64,000 bases of DNA, from contig NZ_JADOVI010000001.1 of NCBI RefSeq assembly GCF_015752155.1, forward strand, positions 372,001 to 436,000, written 5' to 3'. The DNA is from Cryobacterium sp. MP_M3 (lineage in GTDB: Bacteria > Actinomycetota > Actinomycetes > Actinomycetales > Microbacteriaceae). Positions within the stretch are counted from its first letter, which is position 1. Every line of letters begins with the position of its first letter. Both the position numbers and the translations under genes were made by a program. Positions 49,914 to 64,000 of the stretch are shown here, in pieces. Under the pieces are notes generated by a model. That model was not told where the DNA came from, did not search any database, and saw only the letters and a list, made by a program, of their open reading frames with translations.

Positions 49914-50501
49914 GTGATTGCCGCCGAGCCCCAGCAGAAATACCAGGTCCGTTTCGACGTCGGCCTCGTCGGCTTCCAGGCCCTCGCCGGGCAGGCGGAC
50001 GTCGTGATCCTGGCCGACGCGCTGCCGCCCACCGGCTACGCGCAAGGCATCCCCACCCGGCTGGCCGCGCACCAGGTCATCGGGGCCGATCTCGGCACGG
50101 CCGAGCGCGTCGCCGAATGGGTGCTCAATCGGCAGGCGGAGAAGGCCGACCGGTTCGCCGTCGCGGTGATCGCGGTGGGCGAGCGGCGCAACGACGGCAC
50201 TGCCCGGTTCGCGGTCGAGGACTTCCTCCTCGCCGGCGCGGTCATCGACGCGCTCGCGGGCCTCGGGATCGACCACGTCTCGCCGGAGGCGGCGGCGGCC
50301 GCCGCGAGCTTCACCGGGCTCCGGCAGGCGCTGCGGCACCTGATCACCGCTTCGGAGACGGCCCTCGCCCTCGTCGCCGACGGGCGGCAGGCCGAGGTGG
50401 CGGCCGCGATCGGCGCGCCGGACCGGGCGACGGTCGCGTCGCACGCCGGCCGTGAATCGGCTGGGATCCCGCTGCTGCGGGAATTCACCTTCCCGGCCTG
50501 A
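49914..50501 (+). CDS. 2-phosphosulfolactate phosphatase (ComB) family protein
   Basis: 195 residues, shorter than typical ComB (~230). The blocks VVILADALPPTGYAQGIPTR (position of the VIDVLRATT-type motif), GADLGTAERVAEWVL and ARFAVEDFLLAGAVIDALAG match the family. The first motif is altered, so phosphatase activity on phosphosulfolactate is doubtful and no coenzyme-M pathway is expected here. TATTCT (49902-49907) lies 6 nt before GTG 49914, suggesting leaderless expression. Confidence 0.75.
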   Translation: MIAAEPQQKYQVRFDVGLVGFQALAGQADVVILADALPPTGYAQGIPTRLAAHQVIGADLGTAERVAEWVLNRQAEKADRFAVAVIAVGERRNDGTARFAVEDFLLAGAVIDALAGLGIDHVSPEAAAAAASFTGLRQALRHLITASETALALVADGRQAEVAAAIGAPDRATVASHAGRESAGIPLLREFTFPA

Positions 50502-50578
50502 CGTTCCCCCCAGCACGGCCGGAGCACGGCCTCGGCCGACTGCCGAGACGCCCGGCACCGACCCAAGGAGAAGCTCCC

Positions 50579-50881
50579 ATGAAGGCAGTACTCAACGGCA
50601 CCGTTCTCGCCGAAGCACCGCAGGACGACCTGGTCAGGATCGAAGGCAACTGGTACTTCCCGCCGGCGTCGGTGAACGCCGACCTGCTGGTGAAGAGCCC
50701 CACCCAGTACACCTGCTCCTGGAAGGGCGAATGCCAGTACTTCAGCGTGAAGAACGGCGACGCCCTGCTGCAGGACCGGGCGTTCAGCTATCCCACGCCG
50801 TACCCGGCCTCATTCGAGCGGGTCGGCCAGGACTACAGCAACTACGTCGCCTTCTGGAAAGAGGTCACGGTCGCCGACTGA
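50579..50881 (+). CDS. DUF427 domain protein
   Basis: 100 residues of the DUF427 fold: VRIEGNWYFPPASVNADLLV, SPTQYTCSWKGECQYFSV and YPTPYPASFERVGQDYSNYVAFW, the usual W/C-containing pattern of this small, widely spread family of unknown function. AAGGAG lies 8 nt before ATG 50579, a clear start. A 14-bp segment covering the last codons and part of the stop is duplicated directly afterwards. Confidence 0.9.
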   Translation: MKAVLNGTVLAEAPQDDLVRIEGNWYFPPASVNADLLVKSPTQYTCSWKGECQYFSVKNGDALLQDRAFSYPTPYPASFERVGQDYSNYVAFWKEVTVAD

Positions 50882-50925
50882 CGGTCGCCGACTGACGGCC
50901 ACGGGGTGATCGTCCCGGGACGTCG

Positions 50926-51429
50926 TCACCTCGTGCCTGCTACCGTGGCCGCCGCCGCGCGGCGCCGTGCCGCCGCGGTGATTTCCCTCCGGTTCCAGTC
51001 GATCAGGTGCGCGCGGTTGAATCCTTTTCCGCACAGCCCGCAGGCGAAGGCCCGGGTGGGTTGCCGGTAGCGGTAGTGGATGTGGCCGGCCGGGCACACT
51101 CCTACCCACGGGGCGAGTTCGTCGGCGATCTCCCCGTCGTGCGTGCGTTTGCCGTCGTAGCCGAGTCCGCTGGCGACGGCCTTCCACTTCGGCCCGTGCC
51201 CGGCGCGCGGGCCGGCCAGGGCGTGCGCGACCTCGTGCAGCAGGATCTGGTGCACCTCATCGTCGTCGTAGCGGGCAGCCAGGTACCGCGACACGGTGAT
51301 CCGCCGCACCGTGTAGTTGCACAGCCCCGCGCGCTTCTTCGCGTTGTCGAAGGCGAATGTCCAGGTCAGGTCGAGGTGCAGCACGATGAGGGCGTCGGCC
51401 CAGCGCCGCACCCGGTCGAGGTCGGCCAT
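50926..51429 (-). CDS. SprT-like zinc metalloprotease
   Basis: 167 residues. The catalytic HExxH is in QILLHEVAHALAGPRAGHGPKW, with a C-terminal zinc ribbon (VCPAGHIHYRYRQ, FACGLCGKGF) giving two Cys pairs. This is the SprT-like fold, related to DNA-protein crosslink proteases. ATG 51429 shares one base with the stop of the PQQ-dehydrogenase gene (TGATG), so it is the second gene of that pair; the open frame upstream overlaps that gene. The substrate is unknown. Confidence 0.88.
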   Translation of the reverse strand: MADLDRVRRWADALIVLHLDLTWTFAFDNAKKRAGLCNYTVRRITVSRYLAARYDDDEVHQILLHEVAHALAGPRAGHGPKWKAVASGLGYDGKRTHDGEIADELAPWVGVCPAGHIHYRYRQPTRAFACGLCGKGFNRAHLIDWNRREITAAARRRAAAATVAGTR

Positions 51430-52613
51430 CAGGGCGCCACCCGCACCTGGTACAGCCGGTCGTCGCCGGGAGACGGGTCTCCGCGGCCATCCGTATTGTT
51501 GCTCACAAACCACAGTGTGCCATCCGGGCCCGACACCACGTCGCGCAGCCGGCCGAAGCTGTTGACAAACCACGCACTGGTCTCCCCGGTGGAGGGATCA
51601 ATGCGCCAGATCCGTTCGCCGCGCAGCGCGGCCAAGAAGAGGGTGTCGTTCACGATGGCCAGCCCGCTCGGGCTCGCCTCGCTCGTGCGCCACTGCTCTG
51701 CCGGGTCTCGGTAGTCGGGGTTCCCGGCCGCGCCCTCTACGACCGGCCAGCCGTAGTTCCCGCCCGGCACGATGAGGTTGAGCTCGTCCCAGGTGTTCTG
51801 GCCGAACTCGCTCGCCCAGAGCCGGCCGCGGGAGTCCCAGGCGATGCCCTGCGGATTGCGATGCCCGAAGGAATAGACGAGCGAGCCGAACGGGTTGTCG
51901 ACCGGCACCTGGCCAGTCGGCGTCATTCGAAGGATCTTCCCGCCGAGCGAGCCGAGATCCTGGGCGTTGGCGGTGTTTCCCGCGTCGCCCGCCGTGGCGT
52001 AGAGCAGGCCGTCGGGTCCGAAGCCGAGCCGGCCGCCGTCGTGGTTGCCGGCCTTGGGGATGCCCGAGAGCACAGGCTCGGGCGAGCCGAGGCCGAGGCC
52101 GCCCGGGGTGCCGGACAGCGGCATCCGCACGATCTCGTTGTCGTCGGCGGCCGTGAAGTAGGCGTACACCCAGCCGGTTCCGCCCGGGGCTGCGGCGTCG
52201 GCGAGGAACGCGAGGCCGAGCAGGCCGCCCTCGCCGCCGGGGCGCACTCCCGGAACCTCGGCGGCATCCCGCAGGCTGCCGTCGGGGAGGAGCTCGCGCA
52301 CCAGCGCGGTGTCGCGTTCGCTGATCAGGGTGCCGGCGGGCAGGCGCAGGATGGACCAGGGGGCGTCCAGCCCCGACGCGATGACCACGGGGTCACCGAC
52401 TGGATGCACCGGCAACAGCACGGTGTTCGGCGGCGCGCTCCGGGAAGGTGTCGGCCGGGCCTGGGCCGGCGTCGCGGTCGTCGCGCTCGGCGGCGGCGGC
52501 GCGCTGGCCGAGCATCCCGCCAGCGCCCCGGCCAGGAGCAGCGCCGCCGGGAGCGCGAGGTTCCGCCTGCCGGTGGGCCGCATGGTTCGGTCCCGTCCCT
52601 GCTCGCCGGTCAT
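51429..52613 (-). CDS. PQQ-type sugar dehydrogenase lipoprotein
   Basis: 394 residues. A lipoprotein signal with lipobox LAGALAGC and a Pro/Ala/Thr linker lead to a six-bladed propeller of the soluble glucose/sorbosone dehydrogenase family (GLDAPWSILRLPAGTLIS, RPGGEGGLLGLAFL, NHDGGRLGFGPDGLLYATAG, SFGHRNPQGIAWD, GGNYGWPVVEG, GRLRDVVSGPDGTLWFVSNN). The His and Arg that hold PQQ and substrate are in place. It is anchored on the outside of the membrane. No PQQ synthesis genes are near, so the cofactor is presumably taken up or absent. The start may be 52613 or ATG 52583. Confidence 0.87.
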   Translation of the reverse strand: MTGEQGRDRTMRPTGRRNLALPAALLLAGALAGCSASAPPPPSATTATPAQARPTPSRSAPPNTVLLPVHPVGDPVVIASGLDAPWSILRLPAGTLISERDTALVRELLPDGSLRDAAEVPGVRPGGEGGLLGLAFLADAAAPGGTGWVYAYFTAADDNEIVRMPLSGTPGGLGLGSPEPVLSGIPKAGNHDGGRLGFGPDGLLYATAGDAGNTANAQDLGSLGGKILRMTPTGQVPVDNPFGSLVYSFGHRNPQGIAWDSRGRLWASEFGQNTWDELNLIVPGGNYGWPVVEGAAGNPDYRDPAEQWRTSEASPSGLAIVNDTLFLAALRGERIWRIDPSTGETSAWFVNSFGRLRDVVSGPDGTLWFVSNNTDGRGDPSPGDDRLYQVRVAP

Positions 52614-52717
52614 CGCTGCCTCGCCTCACTCGTCTCGCGCCAACGTCTCGCACCCACCGGGGCTCCGCACCACGGGCTCACCCGGCGTGGATCCAGCATG
52701 CCCCCGATGCCCCACCT

Positions 52718-52810
52718 GCGTAACTCCTGCAGATTCGGTGCCCGCAGCCGGACGTCCTCGTGAAACCGGGGGCGGGCATCGCGGCCGCAGCCGATCCGCA
52801 GGAGTTATGC
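52718..52810. repeat. interspersed palindromic element, copy B
   Basis: 93 bp with arms GCGTAACTCCTGC (52718-52730) and GCAGGAGTTATGC (52798-52810), 12 of 13 paired plus one G-U in RNA. The stem continues through GAT/ATC and CGG/CCG. The loop holds TGCCCGC/GCGGGCA (52739-52745 and 52772-52778) and the palindrome GCGGCCGC. The right flank is ACGG as in copy A. Confidence 0.75.
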
Positions 52811-52853
52811 ACGGAGAAGGGAAAGGACGGGACGGGAGAGCGGATGCCGCCGG

Positions 52854-53525
52854 CTACCGGGCCTGGCGCTGCTCAGCGATGAACGACTCCACCACGGCCA
52901 CGGCGATCAGCGAGCTTTCGAGGTGCTCCGAGGAGGCGCCCGCCTTCTCGCGCAGGAACACGGCGGCCGTGAAGTCGGTCAGGGCACCCTCGAGGTCGCC
53001 CTGTTCGAAGTAGACCTTGCCTCGGTTCTCCCGGGCGAACGCAGCGACGCCGGCCCACTCGTGGGTCTCCGACTCCAGCACGCAGTGCGTGAGTTCGGCC
53101 GCGGCCTCGTCTAGCTTGCCCTGGAACTGCTGCACCTGGGCGCGACGGATGCGACTGGCTGCGAGCTCTTCCCGCGACCCGGTGAACCGGGCCTGGCGCA
53201 GCGCCGTGTTGGCGATGTCCCAGGCCTCGTCGAGGCGGCCGGTCAACCGCAGCAGGGCGACCTTCTCGTTGAGGGCGGACAGACTGCGCAGTTCGCCGAG
53301 TTCGTCGAGACGGAGGCCGGCAGCGCGGAGATCGACTTTTTCACGCAGGGTGACGGCGTCGTAGCCAATGATGATGGGCAGGGTGTGTTCCTGAAACGAG
53401 GGCGGCCAGGGCGTGCCGCGGGTGAAAACGGGTCGCCTCCAGAGTAACCCGGACCCGGCGGCCGCCAGCCCCAGTGCTGGGGCGTTTTGCGCCGGGCTCC
53501 GCACCCGATGCCGTGCCGCGCCCAC
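52854..53525 (-). CDS. TPR-like helical repeat protein
   Basis: Residues that look coding begin with PIIIGYDAVTLREKVDLRAA and continue as helical pairs (ALNEKVALLRLTGRLDEAWD, ASRIRRAQVQQFQGKLDEAA, ENRGKVYFEQGDLEGALTDF), typical of tetratricopeptide repeats that bind protein partners. The listed start (GTG 53525) is the outer limit; the first ~48 codons look like read-through of GC-rich spacer. A CTG at 53381 with AGGAA 6 nt upstream is the best internal candidate, so the true start is uncertain. A 14-bp tandem array lies immediately upstream. Confidence 0.7.
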   Translation of the reverse strand: MGAARHRVRSPAQNAPALGLAAAGSGLLWRRPVFTRGTPWPPSFQEHTLPIIIGYDAVTLREKVDLRAAGLRLDELGELRSLSALNEKVALLRLTGRLDEAWDIANTALRQARFTGSREELAASRIRRAQVQQFQGKLDEAAAELTHCVLESETHEWAGVAAFARENRGKVYFEQGDLEGALTDFTAAVFLREKAGASSEHLESSLIAVAVVESFIAEQRQAR

Positions 53526-53581
53526 CTCGCCGCGCCCGCCTCGCCGCGCCCGCCTCGCCGCGCCCGCCTCGCCGCGCCCGC
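53526..53581. repeat. 14-bp tandem array, four units
   Basis: CTCGCCGCGCCCGC occurs four times exactly (53526, 53540, 53554, 53568). It lies upstream of the TPR-like gene and abuts palindromic element C. Confidence 0.85.
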
Positions 53582-53584
53582 GGT

Positions 53585-53680
53585 GTGGCTAACTCAGGAG
53601 ATCCCGGATGCCGCCGAGCCGCGCCCGCGCGATTCCGGCTGTCAGTGGGTGGCTGGCACCGGATCTCCTGAGTTAGCCAC
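53585..53680. repeat. interspersed palindromic element, copy C
   Basis: 96 bp with perfect terminal arms GTGGCTAACTCAGGAGATC (53585-53603) and its exact complement (53662-53680), extended to 20 bp by C53604/G53661. The loop is 56 nt. It shares length, intergenic setting and the TAACTC/GAGTTA core with copies A and B, while the rest of the arm differs on both sides in step. Confidence 0.75.
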
Positions 53681-53714
53681 GCGTAACCGCGCGGGGCAGC
53701 GCCCACCCAACCGG

Positions 53715-53743
53715 TTATCAACAGGGAAGCTGAGTTATCCACA
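53715..53743 (+). promoter_or_regulatory. two DnaA-box-like sites
   Basis: TTATCCACA (53735-53743) is the full DnaA-box consensus and TTATCAACA (53715-53723) differs by one base. They are in direct repeat 20 bp apart, in the spacer beside palindromic element C. No dnaA, dnaN or AT-rich unwinding region is near, so this is not the origin; a titration or regulatory site is possible. Confidence 0.5.
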
Positions 53744-53777
53744 GGGAATGTGGAATCAGGAGAGACCCTCGACTAGC

Positions 53778-54647
53778 TCAGTTGCCGATCTGGAAGACCG
53801 TGCGGCCGGGCAGCGGCGACGGGGTGGCCGTCGCATCCGTCGTCACGAGCGCGCTCGCCATGAACTGGCGCAACTCCGCCCCCTCGACCACCTTCGACGG
53901 GTGCGGCCCGCCGGCGAGCAGCCGCGACACCCAGCTCAGGTCGATCGGAGTGTGGGCGGCCACGAATACGATGTTTCCGAACCGGCGCCCCTTGAGCACC
54001 TGGGTCTCGGCGAGCGCGAGCACATGGTCGAAGACGGCCGAGAGCGTCGCGGCCTGGGCGCGGGCGAAGGCGAGGCCCGGCCCGTCGGCGACGTTGACCA
54101 CCACGATGCCCCTCGGGCTCAGCAGTGGCGCGGCCAGCTCGTAGAACTCGCGGCTGGTCACGTGCGCGGGGGTGCGCGCGCCGGAGAAGATGTCTACCAC
54201 GACCAGATCGACCGAGCCGTGCAGCCCGGCGGGCAGTTTGCCGAGCACCTCGCGGGCGTCGCCGTGCCGCACCCGCAGCTGCGCTCGCTTGTCCCAGGGC
54301 AGCTCGGCGCGCACGAAGTCGATCAGGTCGCTCTCCAGCTCCACCACCTGTTGCCGGGATCCCGGCCGGGTCGCCTCGACGTAGCGGGGGAGGGTCAGCG
54401 CGCCGGCGCCGAGATGCACCGCGGTGATCGGCTCGCCGACCTCGCCGATCAGGTCGATCACGTGGCCGATCCGCTGCACGTACTCGAAGAACAACTCGTC
54501 GGGGTGGTCGACGTTCACATGGGACTGGGGCGTCCCGTCCACGATCAGGTTGAAACTGCCCGGGGTGAACCGGTCGGGTTCGATCACGGCCAGGTGCCCG
54601 CTGAGTTTCAACGTGACCGACGGATGCTGCGCTTCAACCCTGCTCAT
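53778..54647 (-). CDS. spermidine-synthase-like methyltransferase-fold protein
   Basis: 289 residues. The Rossmann core has the family blocks VHLGAGALTLPRYVEATRPG, QVVELESDLIDFVR, RVRHGDAREVLGKLPAG and DLVVVDIFSGARTPAHVTSR, and GIVVVNVADGPGLAFARAQA. This matches spermidine-synthase-like proteins of actinobacteria, where the aminopropyl-transfer role is not established. ATG 54647 is chosen with a GGGGGG run next to it; the upstream open frame crosses a hairpin and the rpoB promoter region and is not coding. It is cytoplasmic. Divergent from rpoB. Confidence 0.83.
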   Translation of the reverse strand: MSRVEAQHPSVTLKLSGHLAVIEPDRFTPGSFNLIVDGTPQSHVNVDHPDELFFEYVQRIGHVIDLIGEVGEPITAVHLGAGALTLPRYVEATRPGSRQQVVELESDLIDFVRAELPWDKRAQLRVRHGDAREVLGKLPAGLHGSVDLVVVDIFSGARTPAHVTSREFYELAAPLLSPRGIVVVNVADGPGLAFARAQAATLSAVFDHVLALAETQVLKGRRFGNIVFVAAHTPIDLSWVSRLLAGGPHPSKVVEGAELRQFMASALVTTDATATPSPLPGRTVFQIGN

Positions 54648-54710
54648 CCCCCCAGTCTGCGCCCCATCGCCCGGCCGGCTCTCCGCTCTCGCCGAGTTTC
54701 GCCGAGTTCT

Positions 54711-54762
54711 ACCTTTCCGGTCGAACCCGACGGCTACGCGAGTCGGGTTCGACCGGAAAGGT
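54711..54762. repeat. perfect hairpin with 21-bp arms upstream of rpoB
   Basis: Arms 54711-54731 and 54742-54762 are exact complements over 21 bp (starting ACCTTTCCGG, ending CCGGAAAGGT), with a 10-nt loop GGCTACGCGA. It lies in the divergent spacer between the spermidine-synthase-like gene and the rpoB promoter. It could be a REP-type element, a bidirectional structural element or a regulator of rpoB. Confidence 0.8.
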
Positions 54763-54822
54763 CCATCTCGACAACGCGAAGGTGGGTTATACCTGAGAAT
54801 TCCGGGAAGGTCAAGATTGAGG

Positions 54823-54851
54823 TGGACACGGCGTGGGAAAGCGCCTATGCT
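54823..54851 (+). promoter_or_regulatory. candidate rpoB promoter
   Basis: -35 TGGACA (54823-54828), 17-bp spacer, -10 TATGCT (54846-54851), giving a leader of about 185 nt. A second, weaker candidate is TTGAGG (54919-54924) with TATATC (54941-54946). The long leader is usual for rpoB and may carry further control. Confidence 0.6.
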
Positions 54852-55041
54852 TGATCTTTGCGCTCCCAGACAAATCTCTGCCTTCATATTGCGGTCGGCT
54901 TTGCGTGCTCAAGCCACCTTGAGGCATACCTCGATTCAGTTATATCAGCGGGTTCAGATATACGGAGGGTCTGTGGAGTTCGTACTCGGTATTCATTACT
55001 AACAGTGACTAGACCTGACGGGGTCCACGGAGGTTATTTCC

Positions 55042-58536
<3,495 letters not shown>

Positions 58537-58581
58537 GCCCGGCCACTGACGAAAACTTCGAAAACTTTCCAAGGAGAGAAA

Positions 58582-62478
<3,897 letters not shown>

Positions 62479-62495
62479 CGTTCGCTAGGTACACC

Positions 62496-62527
62496 GGATG
62501 GCCCCCTGCTTCGGCAGGGGGCCATCC
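62496..62527 (+). terminator. intrinsic terminator of rpoBC operon
   Basis: 14-bp perfect stem GGATGGCCCCCTGC paired with GCAGGGGGCCATCC around a UUCG tetraloop, 18 nt after the rpoC stop. It is very stable; only a short T-poor tail follows. Confidence 0.85.
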
Positions 62528-62625
62528 GTCATTAACCGCCCCGATCATCGGACCCGCCCAGTGATCGAGCCTGCCCTCATCCCGGTGGCCGCTAGGCTGG
62601 CCCCAATCTGCCAGGGGGTTTGCCA

Positions 62626-63312
62626 ATGACCGCACCAGCTCCGTCTTCTCCGCCGCGCGCCCGGCGCCGGCTCTGGTTCCTGCTCGGCGCGATCGGCTCG
62701 GCGCTGGTCGTGACCCTCATCGTGCTGCTGATCGTCTGGCGCGGCGGCGCCGGCCTGCCCGGTGACACCGCCGCGGGAGCACGCCCCCAGCCGAGCAAGA
62801 CCCCGGCGCCGGTGGCGCTGGCCGCGGCACCGGCCCCGGCGGCCACCCCGGCCGGCCCGCATCCGTCGAAATGCGGCGAACTCTACAGCCCGGCGATGGT
62901 GGCGGCATTCGGAACGGCGGTGCTCAATCCGGCGTGGGTCGAAGCGGCGGGGTCCGAGGTGCGTCACGGCACCGCGGATGCCGAGCTCACCACGCTCATC
63001 GACGCGGCCGACAAGCTCACCTGTGTCTGGGGAAACCCGAAGGGCGGCTCCGACAGCGGCCTCACCACGAATCTGGTCTGGGTCACCGCGGAGCAGGGCG
63101 CGGCAGTCAAGGCGCGCCTCGCCGCGGCGGGGATGACCTGCTACGAGGAACTCGGCGGGCTGCGCTGCGTGAGCGAAACCACCGGGGACGCCGGCGCCTC
63201 AGGTGAGTCGCACTTCCTCCGGGACGGGATCTGGCTGGCCACCCGTTACGTCAACTCCGGCCCCGACGGCTACACCCACGACATCATCGCGAGTGTCTGG
63301 GGCGGCGCGTAA
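62626..63312 (+). CDS. membrane-anchored hypothetical protein
   Basis: 228 residues. A short basic lead (RARRR) precedes one membrane helix (LWFLLGAIGSALVVTLIVLL, residues ~18-40), then a Pro/Ala linker and an extracytoplasmic domain of about 150 residues with four Cys (SKCGELYSPAMVAAFG, KLTCVWGNPKG, GMTCYEELGGLRCVSETTGD), which may form two disulfides. ATG 62626 follows a GGGGG run. I recognise no family. It lies just after the rpoBC terminator, so it has its own promoter (TAGGCT near 62593 is a candidate -10). Confidence 0.75.
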   Translation: MTAPAPSSPPRARRRLWFLLGAIGSALVVTLIVLLIVWRGGAGLPGDTAAGARPQPSKTPAPVALAAAPAPAATPAGPHPSKCGELYSPAMVAAFGTAVLNPAWVEAAGSEVRHGTADAELTTLIDAADKLTCVWGNPKGGSDSGLTTNLVWVTAEQGAAVKARLAAAGMTCYEELGGLRCVSETTGDAGASGESHFLRDGIWLATRYVNSGPDGYTHDIIASVWGGA

Positions 63313-63366
63313 CAGAATGGGGCCGGGTAGCGCCGAAGCGCCACCCGGCCGCCGGTGCCGCCGAGG

Positions 63367-63738
63367 TCAGAGCATCTCGGAAACACAGATGAAGTTGCCC
63401 TCGGTGTCGCGGAACCAGGCGGACTTCATCTCGTCCATGCTCGCGACTCCGTTGACGGTCTTCATCCCGGGAATGTCGTAGTCCTCGAAGACCACACCGC
63501 GCTCACGCAACCGCGTCATCTCACTGTCGAGATTGTCGGTCACCCAACCCATCTGGGTGTTCTTTGCAGTGCCGGCATTGCTCGTCTCGTAGATCTCAAA
63601 GGCGTTGCCGGAATCCAGACGGTAGACGAGAACGCCCTCGTGCACCTCGGCAGGGTCGAGGTCGAGGGCGTCGTGGTAGAAGGTTTGCGCGCGCTTGAGA
63701 TCCGCCGCGGGCAAGACAGTGTGAACTTCCTTGAACAT
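63367..63738 (-). CDS. VOC (glyoxalase-like) family protein
   Basis: 123 residues forming one VOC domain: MFKEVHTVLPAADLKRAQTF, YRLDSGNAFEIYETSNAGTA, GWVTDNLDSEMTRLRERGVV and SAWFRDTEGNFICVSEML. The Glu and His ligand positions are partly kept. AGGAGG lies a few nt upstream of ATG 63738. It is convergent with the membrane-anchored unknown. No substrate is known. Confidence 0.88.
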   Translation of the reverse strand: MFKEVHTVLPAADLKRAQTFYHDALDLDPAEVHEGVLVYRLDSGNAFEIYETSNAGTAKNTQMGWVTDNLDSEMTRLRERGVVFEDYDIPGMKTVNGVASMDEMKSAWFRDTEGNFICVSEML

Positions 63739-64000
63739 GTGAGAATCCTCCTCAACGTGGAAGGGGCCAATTTTCAGGAAGAGCGTCGATCAGGAACCCG
63801 TCCGTGGGCCCACACGTATCGGAGCGCCCTGGCGTCTGCTTCCGAGTGGGAGTGCCGACCGCGAACGGCGACGGGCGCGAATCCTGACCGGAACTCCTCG
63901 TCCGCCGGCCGGCAGTGGTCGGATCGTCGGGCGGTGACTATCGCATATCGTGGTGATTCTACGCCGACCCGGACCGTCGCGGAAGGGGCATTAGCGGTCT
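63739..64000. other. trailing intergenic stretch
   Basis: Upstream region of the VOC gene. Apart from the ribosome site of that gene I see no convincing gene, hairpin or repeat. A GTG at 63934 opens a plus-strand frame to the window end but has no ribosome site. Confidence 0.4.

Noticed and set aside
53715..53743. Replication origin
   Set aside because: Only two DnaA-like boxes, no dnaA/dnaN/gyr neighbours and no AT-rich unwinding region.
63934..64000. Start of a plus-strand gene cut by the window end
   Set aside because: GTG without a ribosome site or recognisable peptide in 22 codons; cannot be supported.

Overview
The window is 64 kb of high-GC chromosomal DNA. It reads as an actinobacterium, most likely Microbacteriaceae (Cryobacterium/Leifsonia-like). 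The reasons are strong G/C bias at third codon positions, TTG-initiated rpoB and rpoC, the actinobacterial DUF5997/LysR-like pair, a cell-wall-binding-repeat surface protein, an actinobacterial CorA variant, and many genes with a -10 hexamer so close to the start codon that their mRNAs are probably leaderless. The genus is inferred from family resemblance. No rRNA, tRNA, CRISPR array, prophage or intact insertion sequence was seen.

Layout. (1) 0.3-7.5 kb is a stress and envelope region. It holds a CsbD protein, a CapA-like metallophosphatase, a large GAF-GGDEF-EAL cyclic-di-GMP protein, and a divergent module of an ECF sigma factor, a likely Asp23-domain anti-sigma factor, two more Asp23/Gls24 proteins, a 57-residue unknown and a second CsbD. 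(2) 7.5-13.7 kb has a haem-oxygenase-like diiron enzyme coupled to a CDGSH iron-sulfur protein, a YihY/BrkB membrane protein, a DinB-like protein, CorA and a sucrose phosphorylase. (3) 14.2-16.8 kb has an APC permease and a TetR regulator, each preceded by a matching operator-like palindrome. (4) 17.2-24.6 kb has a beta-CASP metallo-hydrolase and a TetR-controlled beta-oxidation operon (FadB-like fusion, acyl-CoA dehydrogenase, acyl-CoA ligase) with a promoter and operator. (5) 24.6-32.3 kb has an ArsB/SLC13-type permease, a PRC-barrel protein with a His/Pro tail, small zinc-ribbon-like proteins, a three-repeat CWB2 surface protein, a ParA/MinD-like ATPase, a two-domain FKBP lipoprotein and PanD.

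(6) 32.4-44.6 kb is a mixed accessory/housekeeping region. It has an FMN-binding protein, a transglutaminase, a TetR-DrrAB exporter divergon, VOC and GyrI-like proteins, an SGNH-GAF fusion, an HTH-less LysR-like protein with a histone-like tail opposite DUF5997, an esterase, a PfkB kinase/ADP-ribosylglycohydrolase pair (the YegV/YegU arrangement), a NUDIX protein and a GNAT. (7) 44.6-54.6 kb has a DEAD-box helicase with a Gly/Arg tail, DUF1684, EVE, coiled-coil, ComB-like, DUF427 and SprT-like proteins, a PQQ-type lipoprotein dehydrogenase and a spermidine-synthase-like protein. Its intergenic spaces carry three similar palindromic elements of 92-96 bp, a 14-bp tandem array and two DnaA-box-like sites. 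(8) 54.7-62.5 kb is rpoB-rpoC with a perfect 21-bp-arm hairpin upstream, a good sigma-70-type promoter and an intrinsic terminator. (9) 62.6-64 kb has a membrane-anchored unknown and a VOC protein.

Several blocks are translationally coupled through 4-bp ATGA/GTGA overlaps: the sigma/Asp23 genes, Asp23-small-CsbD, diiron enzyme-CDGSH, DrrA-DrrB, VOC-GyrI and DUF1684 with its upstream gene. The signals most worth following are the interspersed palindromes, the pair of matching TetR sites at the APC locus, and the Asp23/anti-sigma module.
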